NCBI RefSeq assembly: GCF_002723935.1
Contig: NZ_BEWM01000002.1
Span: forward strand, 1-64,000
Direction of reading: 5' to 3'
Origin: Gluconobacter cerinus
GTDB lineage: Bacteria; Pseudomonadota; Alphaproteobacteria; Acetobacterales; Acetobacteraceae
DNA: 64,000 nt
Shown here: positions 18,422 to 26,621 of the stretch, piece after piece
How the letters are laid out: every line of letters begins with the position of its first letter
Numbering within the stretch: position 1 is the stretch's first letter
Program-made: the position numbers and the translations under genes
The notes under the pieces: generated by a model
The model's database searches: none
What the model saw: the letters and a program-made list of their open reading frames with translations, nothing else
Told to the model about the DNA's origin: nothing

Positions 18422-18928
18422 ATGCCTGCCCTGAGCACCTCACTCACCACAGAAACAGAATCCCATCCGCTTGACCTCATGGAACAGGTCATGGGCCTCT
18501 ACGAATGGGAATTCGAGCGCCTTGGCCAGTCCGAAATGGCGGCTCAGGCCCCAGGTCAATGGTGTGACTACTCTCTCTATTTCACCTGGTCAGACGAGCT
18601 TTCAGCCCTGCATCTGAACTGCACGCTGGATCTACGGTCCCCCACAGCACGTCGATCAGACGTGCATGAACTGGTCTCCCTCGCCAACAACAAGCTGTGG
18701 GTTGGTCATTTTATTATTGATCCGGAAACCGGTGTTCCATCCTTTCGCCATACGCTCCTGATGCGTGGTGTCTCAACCCCTCCAGGTGAAAGCATGGAAG
18801 ACCTGATCGATATCGCAATGTCAGAATGTGAGCGCTTTTACCCCGCCTTCCAGTTCACTCTCTGGGGAGGAAAATCTCCTCAGGATGCACTGGACGCTGC
18901 CATGCTTGATTGTGTCGGAGACGCATGA
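18422..18928 (+). CDS. YbjN domain-containing protein
   Basis: A 168-residue protein of the YbjN family, small cytoplasmic proteins of unknown mechanism linked to stress and motility phenotypes. Typical features are the acidic Trp-containing N-terminal region (LYEWEFERLGQSEMA), the core WSDELSALHLNCTLDLR, the helix LVSLANNKLWVGHF and the late SECERFYPAFQFTLWGGKSP. ATG 18422 has GGGAGA at about ten bases. It overlaps proC by ATGA, implying translational coupling. Confidence 0.84.
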   Translation: MPALSTSLTTETESHPLDLMEQVMGLYEWEFERLGQSEMAAQAPGQWCDYSLYFTWSDELSALHLNCTLDLRSPTARRSDVHELVSLANNKLWVGHFIIDPETGVPSFRHTLLMRGVSTPPGESMEDLIDIAMSECERFYPAFQFTLWGGKSPQDALDAAMLDCVGDA

Positions 18929-19752
18929 CCTTGCCATCAACACCTTCAATTCTGCTGGTTGGTTGTGGAAAACTGGGAGGCGCGCTTCTCGACGGGTGGC
19001 TCGCCTCTCCCACACCTCCCCATATCATTGTCGTTGATCGACACAGATCCAGTTCGGACGATACCTTTTCAGTCGTTCGAGCCGCGTCTGACATTCCATC
19101 GACCTTTACGCCGGATATTATCGTTCTGGCCGTAAAACCTGCGACAGCGGAAGACGCGATCAGCGCCCTAGGAGAGTCCTTGGGCTCTCGCATGAAGAAG
19201 GCTGCTCTGCTTTCTGTCATGGCCGGCCGAACCTGTGCCGCCCTGTCAGATGCGACATCTAAAAGCGGCGCCACTCTCCCCATTCTTCGCGCCATGCCGA
19301 ACACCCCTTCAGCAATCGGCGCAGGTATCAGCGGTTTTTATGCGTCTCCTCAGGCGACAGAAGAACAGACAAGCCTCTGCCACGAACTGCTATTCGCCGT
19401 TGGCGATGTTGTCCGGGTCGATAGTGAGGAAGATCTTTTGGCAGTAACAGCCGTCTCCGGCTCGGGCCCTGCTTATGTGTTTCTTCTTGCTGAACTGCTC
19501 GAAAAAGCTGGAGAGGCACACGGCCTATCCCAAACGACAGCACGCCGTCTGGCACGGGGAACAATTTACGGCGCCGGGCGGATGTTGGATGACATGCCCG
19601 ACGATGCTGCCGACCTGCGCAAAGCTGTCACCAGCCCAAACGGAACAACCGCTGCTGCCCTGAATGTTCTCATGGCACCAGACGCATGGCCGTCAAATAT
19701 TTCAAAAGCCATTGACGCGGCCACAAAACGGGCCGACGAACTCGCCGGTTGA
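18925..19752 (+). CDS. proC: pyrroline-5-carboxylate reductase ProC
   Basis: Reduces pyrroline-5-carboxylate to proline with NAD(P)H, the last step of proline synthesis; proA is at 5.2-6.5 kb on the other strand. The 275-residue product has the Rossmann start ILLVGCGKLGGALLDGWL, then VLAVKPATAEDAI, LPILRAMPNTPSAIGAGISG and the ProC signature AVTAVSGSGPAYVFLLAELL, ending with LRKAVTSPNGTTAAAL. ATG 18925 overlaps the previous stop by four bases. Confidence 0.95.
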   Translation: MTLPSTPSILLVGCGKLGGALLDGWLASPTPPHIIVVDRHRSSSDDTFSVVRAASDIPSTFTPDIIVLAVKPATAEDAISALGESLGSRMKKAALLSVMAGRTCAALSDATSKSGATLPILRAMPNTPSAIGAGISGFYASPQATEEQTSLCHELLFAVGDVVRVDSEEDLLAVTAVSGSGPAYVFLLAELLEKAGEAHGLSQTTARRLARGTIYGAGRMLDDMPDDAADLRKAVTSPNGTTAAALNVLMAPDAWPSNISKAIDAATKRADELAG

Positions 19753-19832
19753 TCGTTTCTCTCTGGTGGGAACTTGCTGACACTGGCAAACGCTCCCACC
19801 ATTAAGAAACAAGTTTTCTACAGGAGACCGGC

Positions 19833-20522
19833 ATGGAAGAGCGGCAGGACCCATTTGATACCGATGAGCTGGCATCAGACAGCACACCGGAACTGGACAG
19901 GGAAGCCTTCGATATTGCTCTCCTCCAGTCTGCCCTGAGCCTCGCCGGTTCAGACGGCTGGCACCGGTTTTCTCTAGTTGATGCAGCGCGCGAGGCAGGC
20001 CTGCCTGTTGATGCTGTGCGTTCCCGCTATCCAGTCAAAGCACTGTTGCTGCTGCGTCTGGGGCGTCTGGCCGATGAAAGCGCACTTCGTGACGAAGGAA
20101 ATGGCGGCACACTTCGCGAATATCTTTTCGACCTGATGATGCGCCGATTCGATATTTTCGAAGAATATCGCACAGGCGTCAGGGCTGTCCTTCACGCCGT
20201 TCCCTATGACCCCGCCCTGGCCGCGCTTTTAGCCGGAGCAACTGTGGACTCCATGCGCTGGCTCGCTGATGCAGCAGGCATGGACTGTTCCGGTCTCGGC
20301 GGCCTCTGGCGCATTAATGCCCTGACCGCCGTTTGGGGACACGCGCTCCGGGCTTGGGAAAAAGACGAAAGCCAAGACCTTGGAAGCACCATGGCAGCCC
20401 TGGATCAGGCGCTCAACAAAGCTGAACGTCTCGGTATTCTGAAGGCCTCAGCCCGCCGCAAAATGGACGAAGCCATGCGCACTACAGGGCTGCCAGATCA
20501 CGAACTGGAACTTGAATTCTGA
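19833..20522 (+). CDS. TetR/AcrR-like helical protein (COQ9-like fold possible)
   Basis: A 229-residue, mostly helical protein. Residues 28-75 read like a TetR DNA-binding domain: ALLQSALSLAGSDGWHRFSL, then AAREAGLPVDAVRSRYPVKA in the helix-turn-helix. The C-terminal ligand region has no recognised motif. The COQ9/rpsU-divergent family shares this fold and hydrophobic pattern, and the UbiK-like gene upstream makes a quinone-related role conceivable, but that is inference. An acidic N-terminal tail is unusual for TetR proteins. The gene stands alone, 80 bases after proC. Confidence 0.62.
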   Translation: MEERQDPFDTDELASDSTPELDREAFDIALLQSALSLAGSDGWHRFSLVDAAREAGLPVDAVRSRYPVKALLLLRLGRLADESALRDEGNGGTLREYLFDLMMRRFDIFEEYRTGVRAVLHAVPYDPALAALLAGATVDSMRWLADAAGMDCSGLGGLWRINALTAVWGHALRAWEKDESQDLGSTMAALDQALNKAERLGILKASARRKMDEAMRTTGLPDHELELEF

Positions 20523-20591
20523 TATTGGGCTTTACGAGACGCATTGGTTCGGATTAAAAGCCGATCCATCGCGTTCGTAAACGCGACCTAC

Positions 20592-20666
20592 TGGGGCGTA
20601 GCCAAGCGGTAAGGCAGCGGATTTTGATTCCGCCATGCGGAGGTTCGAATCCTCCCGCCCCAGCCA
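20592..20666 (+). tRNA. tRNA-Gln (anticodon TTG)
   Basis: A complete cloverleaf: acceptor arm tggggcg pairs with cgcccca, discriminator G, encoded CCA. The anticodon stem is gcgga/tccgc around a 7-base loop, with TTG at 20624-20626, reading CAA. The T arm is ggaggttcgaatcctcc. Its 3' end is five bases from the stop of the convergent HU-like gene. Confidence 0.95.
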
Positions 20667-20671
20667 AATCT

Positions 20672-20941
20672 TTATAAATTCTGCTTCAGTCCAGGGCTTG
20701 CCTTGAACCGGACTGTCCGTCCCGGGGGAACTTCCACCGGTTCTCCTGTCCGCGGGTTGATCGCTTGGCGCGCTTTTGTTTCGCACACGGTAAACGTACC
20801 AAAGGAAGAGATAGTAAACCCTCCTTCACGTCTCAGTTCATCAATAATAGCATCTACAAGATCGTTAGCTGCTCGCTGTGCAGCCACGCCTGTACAGTCT
20901 ATGGAGTCCTGAAGAACAGCTGCGAGAAATGCCTTACTCAT
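20672..20941 (-). CDS. HU family DNA-binding protein
   Basis: An 89-residue HU/IHF-type architectural protein that bends DNA as a dimer. The core GGFTISSFGTFTVCETKARQ leads to the DNA-binding arm INPRTGEPVEVPPGRTVRFKAS, the conserved NPRTGE and FKAS elements of HU. The N-terminal helices are more divergent than in standard HU (Cys, many Asp), so this may be a second paralogue rather than the main HupB. It is convergent with tRNA-Gln and divergent from the RgpF-like gene. Confidence 0.85.
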   Translation of the reverse strand: MSKAFLAAVLQDSIDCTGVAAQRAANDLVDAIIDELRREGGFTISSFGTFTVCETKARQAINPRTGEPVEVPPGRTVRFKASPGLKQNL

Positions 20942-21034
20942 AGATGCATTTTTCTCCTCTTGTGCGTCCCTGTCTCAGGATGCAGCTCCAACACCTGAAC
21001 ATTCATCATCTTTTACAGCATTCCTAAGTATTTC

Positions 21035-21065
21035 TTACAATACCATTAGGCAACGATGATATAAT
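21035..21065 (+). promoter_or_regulatory. candidate promoter for the RgpF-like gene
   Basis: A consensus TATAAT at 21060-21065 lies 38 bases before the start codon. The best -35 is TTACAA at 21035-21040 with a long 19-base spacer. The upstream DNA is AT-rich. Confidence 0.4.
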
Positions 21066-21103
21066 CGCTTCAGCAGCCCAAGCGTTCCATCGTCAGGAAT
21101 TTC

Positions 21104-22003
21104 ATGTCGCGTTCCATCTGCCTTTTCGCCTATCACGCGCCTGCACCAACACTGGCCCCACACACCCGCCATCTCCTCGATCAGATTTCGGGATGCGGGT
21201 TTGAACTGCATGTCGCCGTCTCCGGCCTGGACCCAAACGATGCGGAAGGATTAACAGTCCTTCAGAACAGTTTTACTTCTGGCCCCACACCAATCGCAGC
21301 GACCCTTTATCCCAGAGAAAACTCCGGTCTTGATTTTGGTGCCTGGCAGGACCTGCTCACCAGGAACTGCGATGCAGAAGCGACTGAAATTCTCTTTGCG
21401 AATGACAGCATTTTTGGGCCTATGACGCCCTTGCAGCCCATTGTGGACAACATGCGAGCCCATCATTCCCCTGTCTGGGGCATGGTGCGGTCAGAGGCTA
21501 TTACAGCCCATCTCCAGTCATGGTTTCTCGTCATGACACGGGAAACCCTCGATCATCCCGCCATAAGGCGCGTGTTTGAGCAGCCATTCAACAGCATGAG
21601 CAAGCCGGAAATTGTCTTGCATGGTGAGTTAGGCCTTGGCTTGGCGATACAGGCAGCCGAACTGGAGATGACAGCCTCCTGGAGCAGCAAACGGGGGCTG
21701 GCACGCCTTCTTTCGTTGAACCCAATGCATACAGACTGGCGCACCGTGCTTCACTCAGGGCAAGCACCATTCATCAAGACAGAGCTTCTCCGCGACAACC
21801 CAAGTGGAGTAGCGTCAGTCCATCTCTGGCGAAGCGAAATTCCTGACAAAACCTTTTTCGACCCCGACTGGATCGCACTCTACCTGGCCAACAACCCGCC
21901 GCGCGTTCAGCACAAAAAGGCCGGTTTCCGAGCGCGACTGGTTCAGGCCTTGGCCAGTGAAGACAGACTACGTGCTTTACCAGCGCTTTTAATGGGCCAC
22001 TAA
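21104..22003 (+). CDS. RgpF-like rhamnan-synthesis/glycan protein
   Basis: A 299-residue protein of the RgpF (rhamnan synthesis F) family, which is found with polysaccharide glycosyltransferases and probably transfers a sugar. Motifs visible are ICLFAYHAPAPTL at the start, TLYPRENSGLDFGAWQDLL (the N-x-G-x-D-F-x-x-W signature), EILFANDSIFGPM, and VWGMVRSEAITAHLQSWFLV. There is no membrane helix. It reads toward the large GT4-GT4 gene and overlaps its 3' end by 15 bases. Family assignment is good; the acceptor is unknown. Confidence 0.8.
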   Translation: MSRSICLFAYHAPAPTLAPHTRHLLDQISGCGFELHVAVSGLDPNDAEGLTVLQNSFTSGPTPIAATLYPRENSGLDFGAWQDLLTRNCDAEATEILFANDSIFGPMTPLQPIVDNMRAHHSPVWGMVRSEAITAHLQSWFLVMTRETLDHPAIRRVFEQPFNSMSKPEIVLHGELGLGLAIQAAELEMTASWSSKRGLARLLSLNPMHTDWRTVLHSGQAPFIKTELLRDNPSGVASVHLWRSEIPDKTFFDPDWIALYLANNPPRVQHKKAGFRARLVQALASEDRLRALPALLMGH

Positions 22004-24754
22004 ATTGACTTTACGCTTCGCCACGCGCTCCAGAAAGCCAAGAAGCTCTTCTGTTTGCGCTTCGTACGTGGCCAGACTGCTCTTGAATGGATTGACGTAT
22101 CCATCGAATTTTTCGGCCTGACCCAGCAAGGATTCGACGGCCGCAGCCAGTGTCTCAGGACGTCCATCAAGAGGGAGATGCGTTCCATTCACCCCGTCCA
22201 CAACGTCCTCTGATTGTCCGCCGGGAGCAGTCGCAACAACCCAAACGTCACGCGCCAAAGCTTCACGAACTGTCAGGCCGTAACTCTCTTTCCACTGGGA
22301 CGGAAACAGCAAGACATCAATCTGGTCATAGAAATCATCGAGTCCGGCCTGTGTGAAGGCAGGAACAATTTTCAACTCCCCTTTCACTGACCAGTCTTCA
22401 GCATGAATGGACCTGAAACCAAGATTAATCTTGTTATCGACCAGAACCAGTTCCCAGTCAGATCGCTCCAGAGACTCCATACATTTTTTGAGTTGTGGAT
22501 ATCCCTTTACGGCCTCTGTCCCACCGACGAATCCAAAACGGATGCGAGAACCAGGCGTTCGCTGACGACGAGATCGTTCAGGCCACCGAAAGCCATTCCG
22601 GTTCACAACAATCCGCTCAGGCTCAACACCATTGGCAAGATAAAGCTGACGATGTGCCTCAGACGGGCTTATCAATAAAGCCGCTTCAGCCAGAGCCTGA
22701 TGCATGATCGTCACACGATCTCGCAAATGTCGGGCATGAGGTTGGCACATCTGGCAAACCTGCTGGTCAATACGGGTCTGGAAGCAGTAACGCCCATCCT
22801 CCCGAACCATGAACTGCCTGTCGCATAGCCACCACGCATCATGCAGTGTCAGAACATAAGGAACTCCCCGTTCCTGACAAACCCGCAGCATGGCAGTACC
22901 AAGCCCCTGAGCGGCATGCACATGCACCACATCAGGCTGGTAAGCATCGAGCCAACCGGCAAACACCTCAGCCATCTGCGGGTTGTCCAGGGCACCAATA
23001 AGGTCCGTTCCCTCCGGGATAACCGCAGACAACACGTCCGTGCCGTTGATGACGTAGCGAATACTTCCCGACAAATTCTCGTCCAGACGTGGACGGGATG
23101 TCATGATTCCGACTTCAACACCGCGCTGCGTGAGCCGGGTTGCCAGTTCCTCTGCGACGATCGTCGCGCCCCCGAATGAGCGGGGAGCGTAATAGACATT
23201 CGCCATTAGGACTCGCAGAGCTTTCCGCTCCGGTATCACGGGCGTACCAAAAACAGCCTGCCCCTGCGTGACAGCCATTGCTTCAGGCGCGTATCGCTCC
23301 ATCACATCCTGACGGGCCTGAATCGCAAGACGCTGACGCAATGGCACATCTCGTGCCAAGGTCAGAAAACTCCGCTTCCAGTCATCATCGGTAACGGCCA
23401 GCAGCCCATTTTCGCCATGTCGCATGACTGAAAGAAAAGCATTCCGAGGAGAACAGATGGCCGTAACCCCAACGACTGCCGCCTCCAGAAATTTGATATT
23501 GCTCTTGCAGTCATTGAAAAGCGTGGGCTCAAGAGGCGCAATCGCAATATCCGTTCGGGAGAGTGCCGCGAGATAGTCGCGATAAGAGAGTTCTGTCAGG
23601 CGCTCCACACGGTCTCCGAACCTGTGAAAGTCATCCGAAAGTTTAAGCTGACCAATGACACGCAGACATAACCGCGGCTCATCTTCCATCGCAGCAATCA
23701 GTCCGGCCTGAGCCTGCCGAAAATCTTCATCATGCGTATTGGTTCCTGATCCATACGAAACCCACACACGCTCCACGTCCGTACCTTCATGGGTCGGAAG
23801 CGACGCCGCGATCTCAAGCGTCTCATGATCAAGAGCATTTTCCAGCACTGAAACATCAGTCAGGCCTGCATCCAACATGGCCTGCGCCAATGCCTGTGTC
23901 GAAGCGATACCTCGGCCACAGGCCAGCATGCAGCGCCGGAATAAGGTAACACCCGACATGAGCAGATCCTGCTCTGCCTGCGGCAAACTGCTGATGTTCC
24001 CATTCTGAAGATACTCTTCAGCATCAAAAATAAGATCATCCACTTCCCACCACGGCTCAAGACGCAGGCGGTGGGCCTCGGCGACCAGCTTCATGACAGT
24101 CTCGAAGCCAGGAACCCTGTAGAAAATCACACGCGTACAAAGCTGTAACCCGGACATCGCAACACCAATGTCCCGCCAGTCCACAACCTGAACAGACCAT
24201 CCAAGGCGTTCCAGCAGATCCCGCTTTTGCCACACACGATACTTCGCGCACTGCCGCAAGGAGACTTCTGCGATAATCAGAATTTTTGGTGCAAGGGATG
24301 CTGCGGCCTCATCAAGCACATCACTGTAAACGGAGTGGCCAGCCACAGCTTCTTCAGACGCAACTTGCTGGGTAGCCTTTGAAAGAACGGTGTTTCTCTT
24401 CTTGCCAGAGCGAGGAAGAGCCTGGCGCGCCAGTGCACCTCCTACTGCCCGAAGACCGCCTTTGCTCCAAAGCTCAATAACGCGATCAGGAAGTTCTTTA
24501 AGGGGCCGGCCCGAGGGAAGCCGCCCAAGAGACAAGCCTCTCACCAGCCGCAGTGGAGCGGTGACCCGCCACGACAGAGAACTCTGAACAAGCGCCATCT
24601 GATCCCGCAGATGCGTGTTTTCAATTTGTAGCCCATCGGCTCTCATTCCGTTCAAACGTGCTGAGCTGCGGTAACTCTCAAGCAAAACCTTCTGCGAATC
24701 TTCTTCAGCTGTACCTGGAAGGAGGGTCACGTTGGAGCCGGGCTGCACTGTCAT
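21989..24754 (-). CDS. large two-module glycosyltransferase (GT4-like + GT4)
   Basis: A protein of about 921 residues from ATG 24754 (TTG 24769 is an alternative; neither has a clear Shine-Dalgarno). Region 1, to about 130: coiled-coil stretch and a basic SWRVTAPLRLVRG linker seen in surface-glycan enzymes. Module 1, about 155-490: a GT4-like fold with WWEVDDLIFDAEEY, WVSYGSGTNTHDEDF and KSNIKFLEAAVVGVTAICSP. Module 2, about 505-920: a classic GT4, with FGGATIVAEELATRLTQRGV, VHVHAAQGLG, LTLHDAWWLCDRQ and DVLLFPSQWKESYGLTVREA, the E-x7-E region. Cytoplasmic or membrane-associated. Module 1 is clearly related to the matching part of the 999-residue protein at 26.6 kb. Sugar and acceptor unknown. 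Confidence 0.85.
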   Translation of the reverse strand: MTVQPGSNVTLLPGTAEEDSQKVLLESYRSSARLNGMRADGLQIENTHLRDQMALVQSSLSWRVTAPLRLVRGLSLGRLPSGRPLKELPDRVIELWSKGGLRAVGGALARQALPRSGKKRNTVLSKATQQVASEEAVAGHSVYSDVLDEAAASLAPKILIIAEVSLRQCAKYRVWQKRDLLERLGWSVQVVDWRDIGVAMSGLQLCTRVIFYRVPGFETVMKLVAEAHRLRLEPWWEVDDLIFDAEEYLQNGNISSLPQAEQDLLMSGVTLFRRCMLACGRGIASTQALAQAMLDAGLTDVSVLENALDHETLEIAASLPTHEGTDVERVWVSYGSGTNTHDEDFRQAQAGLIAAMEDEPRLCLRVIGQLKLSDDFHRFGDRVERLTELSYRDYLAALSRTDIAIAPLEPTLFNDCKSNIKFLEAAVVGVTAICSPRNAFLSVMRHGENGLLAVTDDDWKRSFLTLARDVPLRQRLAIQARQDVMERYAPEAMAVTQGQAVFGTPVIPERKALRVLMANVYYAPRSFGGATIVAEELATRLTQRGVEVGIMTSRPRLDENLSGSIRYVINGTDVLSAVIPEGTDLIGALDNPQMAEVFAGWLDAYQPDVVHVHAAQGLGTAMLRVCQERGVPYVLTLHDAWWLCDRQFMVREDGRYCFQTRIDQQVCQMCQPHARHLRDRVTIMHQALAEAALLISPSEAHRQLYLANGVEPERIVVNRNGFRWPERSRRQRTPGSRIRFGFVGGTEAVKGYPQLKKCMESLERSDWELVLVDNKINLGFRSIHAEDWSVKGELKIVPAFTQAGLDDFYDQIDVLLFPSQWKESYGLTVREALARDVWVVATAPGGQSEDVVDGVNGTHLPLDGRPETLAAAVESLLGQAEKFDGYVNPFKSSLATYEAQTEELLGFLERVAKRKVNLVAH

Positions 24755-24790
24755 CAGAGAAAAGGCCAAAGTCTATGAAGGGGTGGGCAC

Positions 24791-24824
24791 AAACAAAAAA
24801 AGCTGGGTTCTTTCGAACCCAGCT
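24791..24824 (-). terminator. terminator of the beta-roll protein gene
   Basis: The arms agctgggtt (24801-24809) and aacccagct (24816-24824) enclose a 6-base loop. On the minus strand a run of seven T then GTTT follows. It lies 38 bases after the stop of the beta-roll gene. Confidence 0.88.
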
Positions 24825-24862
24825 TTCTTCATGAATGCTGGCAAGCCAGCAAACAGGGTAGA

Positions 24863-26218
24863 TTAGCTCAGATTGAAGCTGGAAGCCTTCAGATCTGTAA
24901 CGCCGAGGAACGTGATCTTGGAACCGTCGGAGAGTGCAATGGTCGTGTTGCCACCGGCAACAGTTGCATTGGACAGAACGTTCTCAAGCCCACCGTTGTT
25001 CTGAAGGCCGTACTGATACAGAGCCATCAGGTTACCAGCTGCGCTGCCAAAGTCACTGATGGTGTAGTTGCCACCAGCAGCACCCTTGTTCAGAGCAAAC
25101 AGGTTAGCAGAGCCGGAACCACCCTCAAGGGTAGCATTGCCCGTTCCACCAACCAGCGTATCGGCACCGGTTCCGCCAATGACGGTCGTGTTGCCGGTAC
25201 CTGCGAAAGCCTGCAGGACACCATGGGAAGACGCAGCAGAAATTGCTTCGTCACCATCGTTACCTACGAACAGGCTGTAACCGGACACACCATCGAACTG
25301 AGCGTTCAGGCCGGATGCACCGAACATGGTAGCATTGCCAGCCGTGATGGTGGTGTTGCCCGTACCGTTCAGGAAGGACAGGGAACCATCGACACTGATG
25401 CTGTTGCCCGTACCACGGATCTGCTGGAAGTCACCTGCAGCAGAAATGGTATCGTTCAGACCACCAGCGACCGTAGCAGTCGTTCCAGTCGCGAAGTACG
25501 TGCTGGAGCTACCACCCGTGATGAAGCCGTTGCTACCAACCGATACGGTGTTTGCGTACGTCGTGTCATAAACCGTGGCGTTGGCGCCAAGAGTTACGAC
25601 CGAGCTGCCACCCAGCAGGGTAACAGTGTCGGTGCCAGCGGAACCATCGATCGTGTCCTGACCCTCGGAACGAACAACGTTCGTACCTGAACCCAGGGTG
25701 ATCAGGTTGTTGCCTGTTCCGCCATCGATGGTGTTGTTGCCATCGGTGCCAGAAATCGTGTCGTTACCGGAACCGGTAGCGATGTTCCAGTTACCAGTCT
25801 TGCCCGTGCCCGCGAAGGTGTTGTTGCCAACGCCACCGATGAACACGCCGTTCTGGTTTCCAGCCTGAACCGAAACGCCGACCCAGCTGCCTGTCAGCAG
25901 CTTGATGTTGGAAGCGGTATCATTTGAAAGATCAATTGAAACAGCGCCATTAAGCGTATCGGTCGGTGCGTATGAACCCGCAGCAACATAAGCTACATCA
26001 CCGGTGATGCTGTAGCTGCCGCCTTGGGTGATAACGCCTTGGGAAACGCTTGCGTTGCTTGGGCTGCTGTTTCCGCCTGGTACCAGATCATAGCTCGTCA
26101 GACCGCTGACACCAGCGATAGCAGACGAATATTGACTGGCCAGAGCGTGGGCCTGCGCACCGTCGACCGTGACCGCAAGGATCTGGCCGGAGGCGCCAAC
26201 CACGGTAGTGATTGCCAT
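24863..26218 (-). CDS. secreted beta-roll (RTX-like) repeat protein, Asn/Thr/Gly-rich
   Basis: A 451-residue protein without cysteine, dominated by Gly, Asn, Thr, Ser and Ala. Degenerate beta-roll repeats are visible: ATGSGNDTISGTDGNNTIDG, DGGTGNNLITLGSG, then VIGGTGADTLVGGTGNATLE. There is no N-terminal signal peptide. The C-terminus (GNTTIALSDGSKITFLGVTD, then LKASSFNLS) looks like a type I secretion target. I count about 17 Asn-x-Ser/Thr triplets by eye, though beta-rolls are naturally rich in these. ATG 26218 has AGGAG at nine bases. Probably a surface or extracellular protein; adhesin, S-layer-like or biofilm roles are possible, none shown. No type I exporter is in the window. Large glycosyltransferase genes flank it. 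Confidence 0.75.
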   Translation of the reverse strand: MAITTVVGASGQILAVTVDGAQAHALASQYSSAIAGVSGLTSYDLVPGGNSSPSNASVSQGVITQGGSYSITGDVAYVAAGSYAPTDTLNGAVSIDLSNDTASNIKLLTGSWVGVSVQAGNQNGVFIGGVGNNTFAGTGKTGNWNIATGSGNDTISGTDGNNTIDGGTGNNLITLGSGTNVVRSEGQDTIDGSAGTDTVTLLGGSSVVTLGANATVYDTTYANTVSVGSNGFITGGSSSTYFATGTTATVAGGLNDTISAAGDFQQIRGTGNSISVDGSLSFLNGTGNTTITAGNATMFGASGLNAQFDGVSGYSLFVGNDGDEAISAASSHGVLQAFAGTGNTTVIGGTGADTLVGGTGNATLEGGSGSANLFALNKGAAGGNYTISDFGSAAGNLMALYQYGLQNNGGLENVLSNATVAGGNTTIALSDGSKITFLGVTDLKASSFNLS

Positions 26219-26294
26219 TACCATGCACTCCTAAAAAAGGTTGCCTCGCACTGGCGGCCCTCAGACCACCCAAATGATCGAGTGACGAGTCTTG

Positions 26295-26324
26295 CATATA
26301 TCAAAGCCTCATCACCAAAAGCAA
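26295..26324 (-). promoter_or_regulatory. candidate promoter of the beta-roll gene
   Basis: On the minus strand TTGCTT (26319-26324) and TATATG (26295-26300) are 18 bases apart. This would give a leader of about 70 bases ending in TTTTTTAGGAG, the strong ribosome site of the beta-roll gene. Confidence 0.5.
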
Positions 26325-26555
26325 TAAGGATCTGACGCACCTACACAAGAACCACCCCAACATCGGAGCAATATAAAGGTCCACTCACAGTGCAATACCC
26401 AACTGTGCTTAAAAAGACACAGACAGGCAGGGGCAGGAATGCCCCATCACAGAAGGGAGCATTTTACGAAGAGTTGCAATGACAGGTTAAACTTTACAGC
26501 AGGCAATCAATAAAAAATTAAAATACTTCACAAAAAACAAACAGAAGGAGGGATT

Positions 26556-26594
26556 GTGTCTCTACAATGCCTTAAGATGCTTTTCACACCATAA
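26556..26594 (+). CDS. possible 12-residue leader ORF upstream of the GT4-GT2 gene
   Basis: GTG TCT CTA CAA TGC CTT, and so on, ending in TAA: VSLQCLKMLFTP. It is preceded by AGAAGGAGGGATT, the strongest Shine-Dalgarno in this gap, whereas the large gene 28 bases downstream has none. It could be a leader peptide or a chance site. No family is recognisable at this length. Confidence 0.25.
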   Translation: MSLQCLKMLFTP

Positions 26595-26621
26595 TCCTAT
26601 ACGAATCTGTAAATTGCACCT

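Larger units (their letters stand above)
26225..26621. other. 397-bp AT-rich divergent control region
   Basis: Between the beta-roll gene and the GT4-GT2 gene. It holds a good minus-strand promoter (26295-26324), an AT-rich central part (about 26480-26545, with runs of A), a strong Shine-Dalgarno with a 12-codon open frame at 26556, and TATACG/ATAAT-like boxes near 26590-26602. Base composition is clearly more AT-rich than the surroundings. Confidence 0.55.

Noticed and set aside
25000-25900. Repeated short units suggesting a CRISPR array or satellite
   Set aside because: They are coding repeats of the beta-roll protein, variable in length and sequence, with no spacer-repeat regularity.
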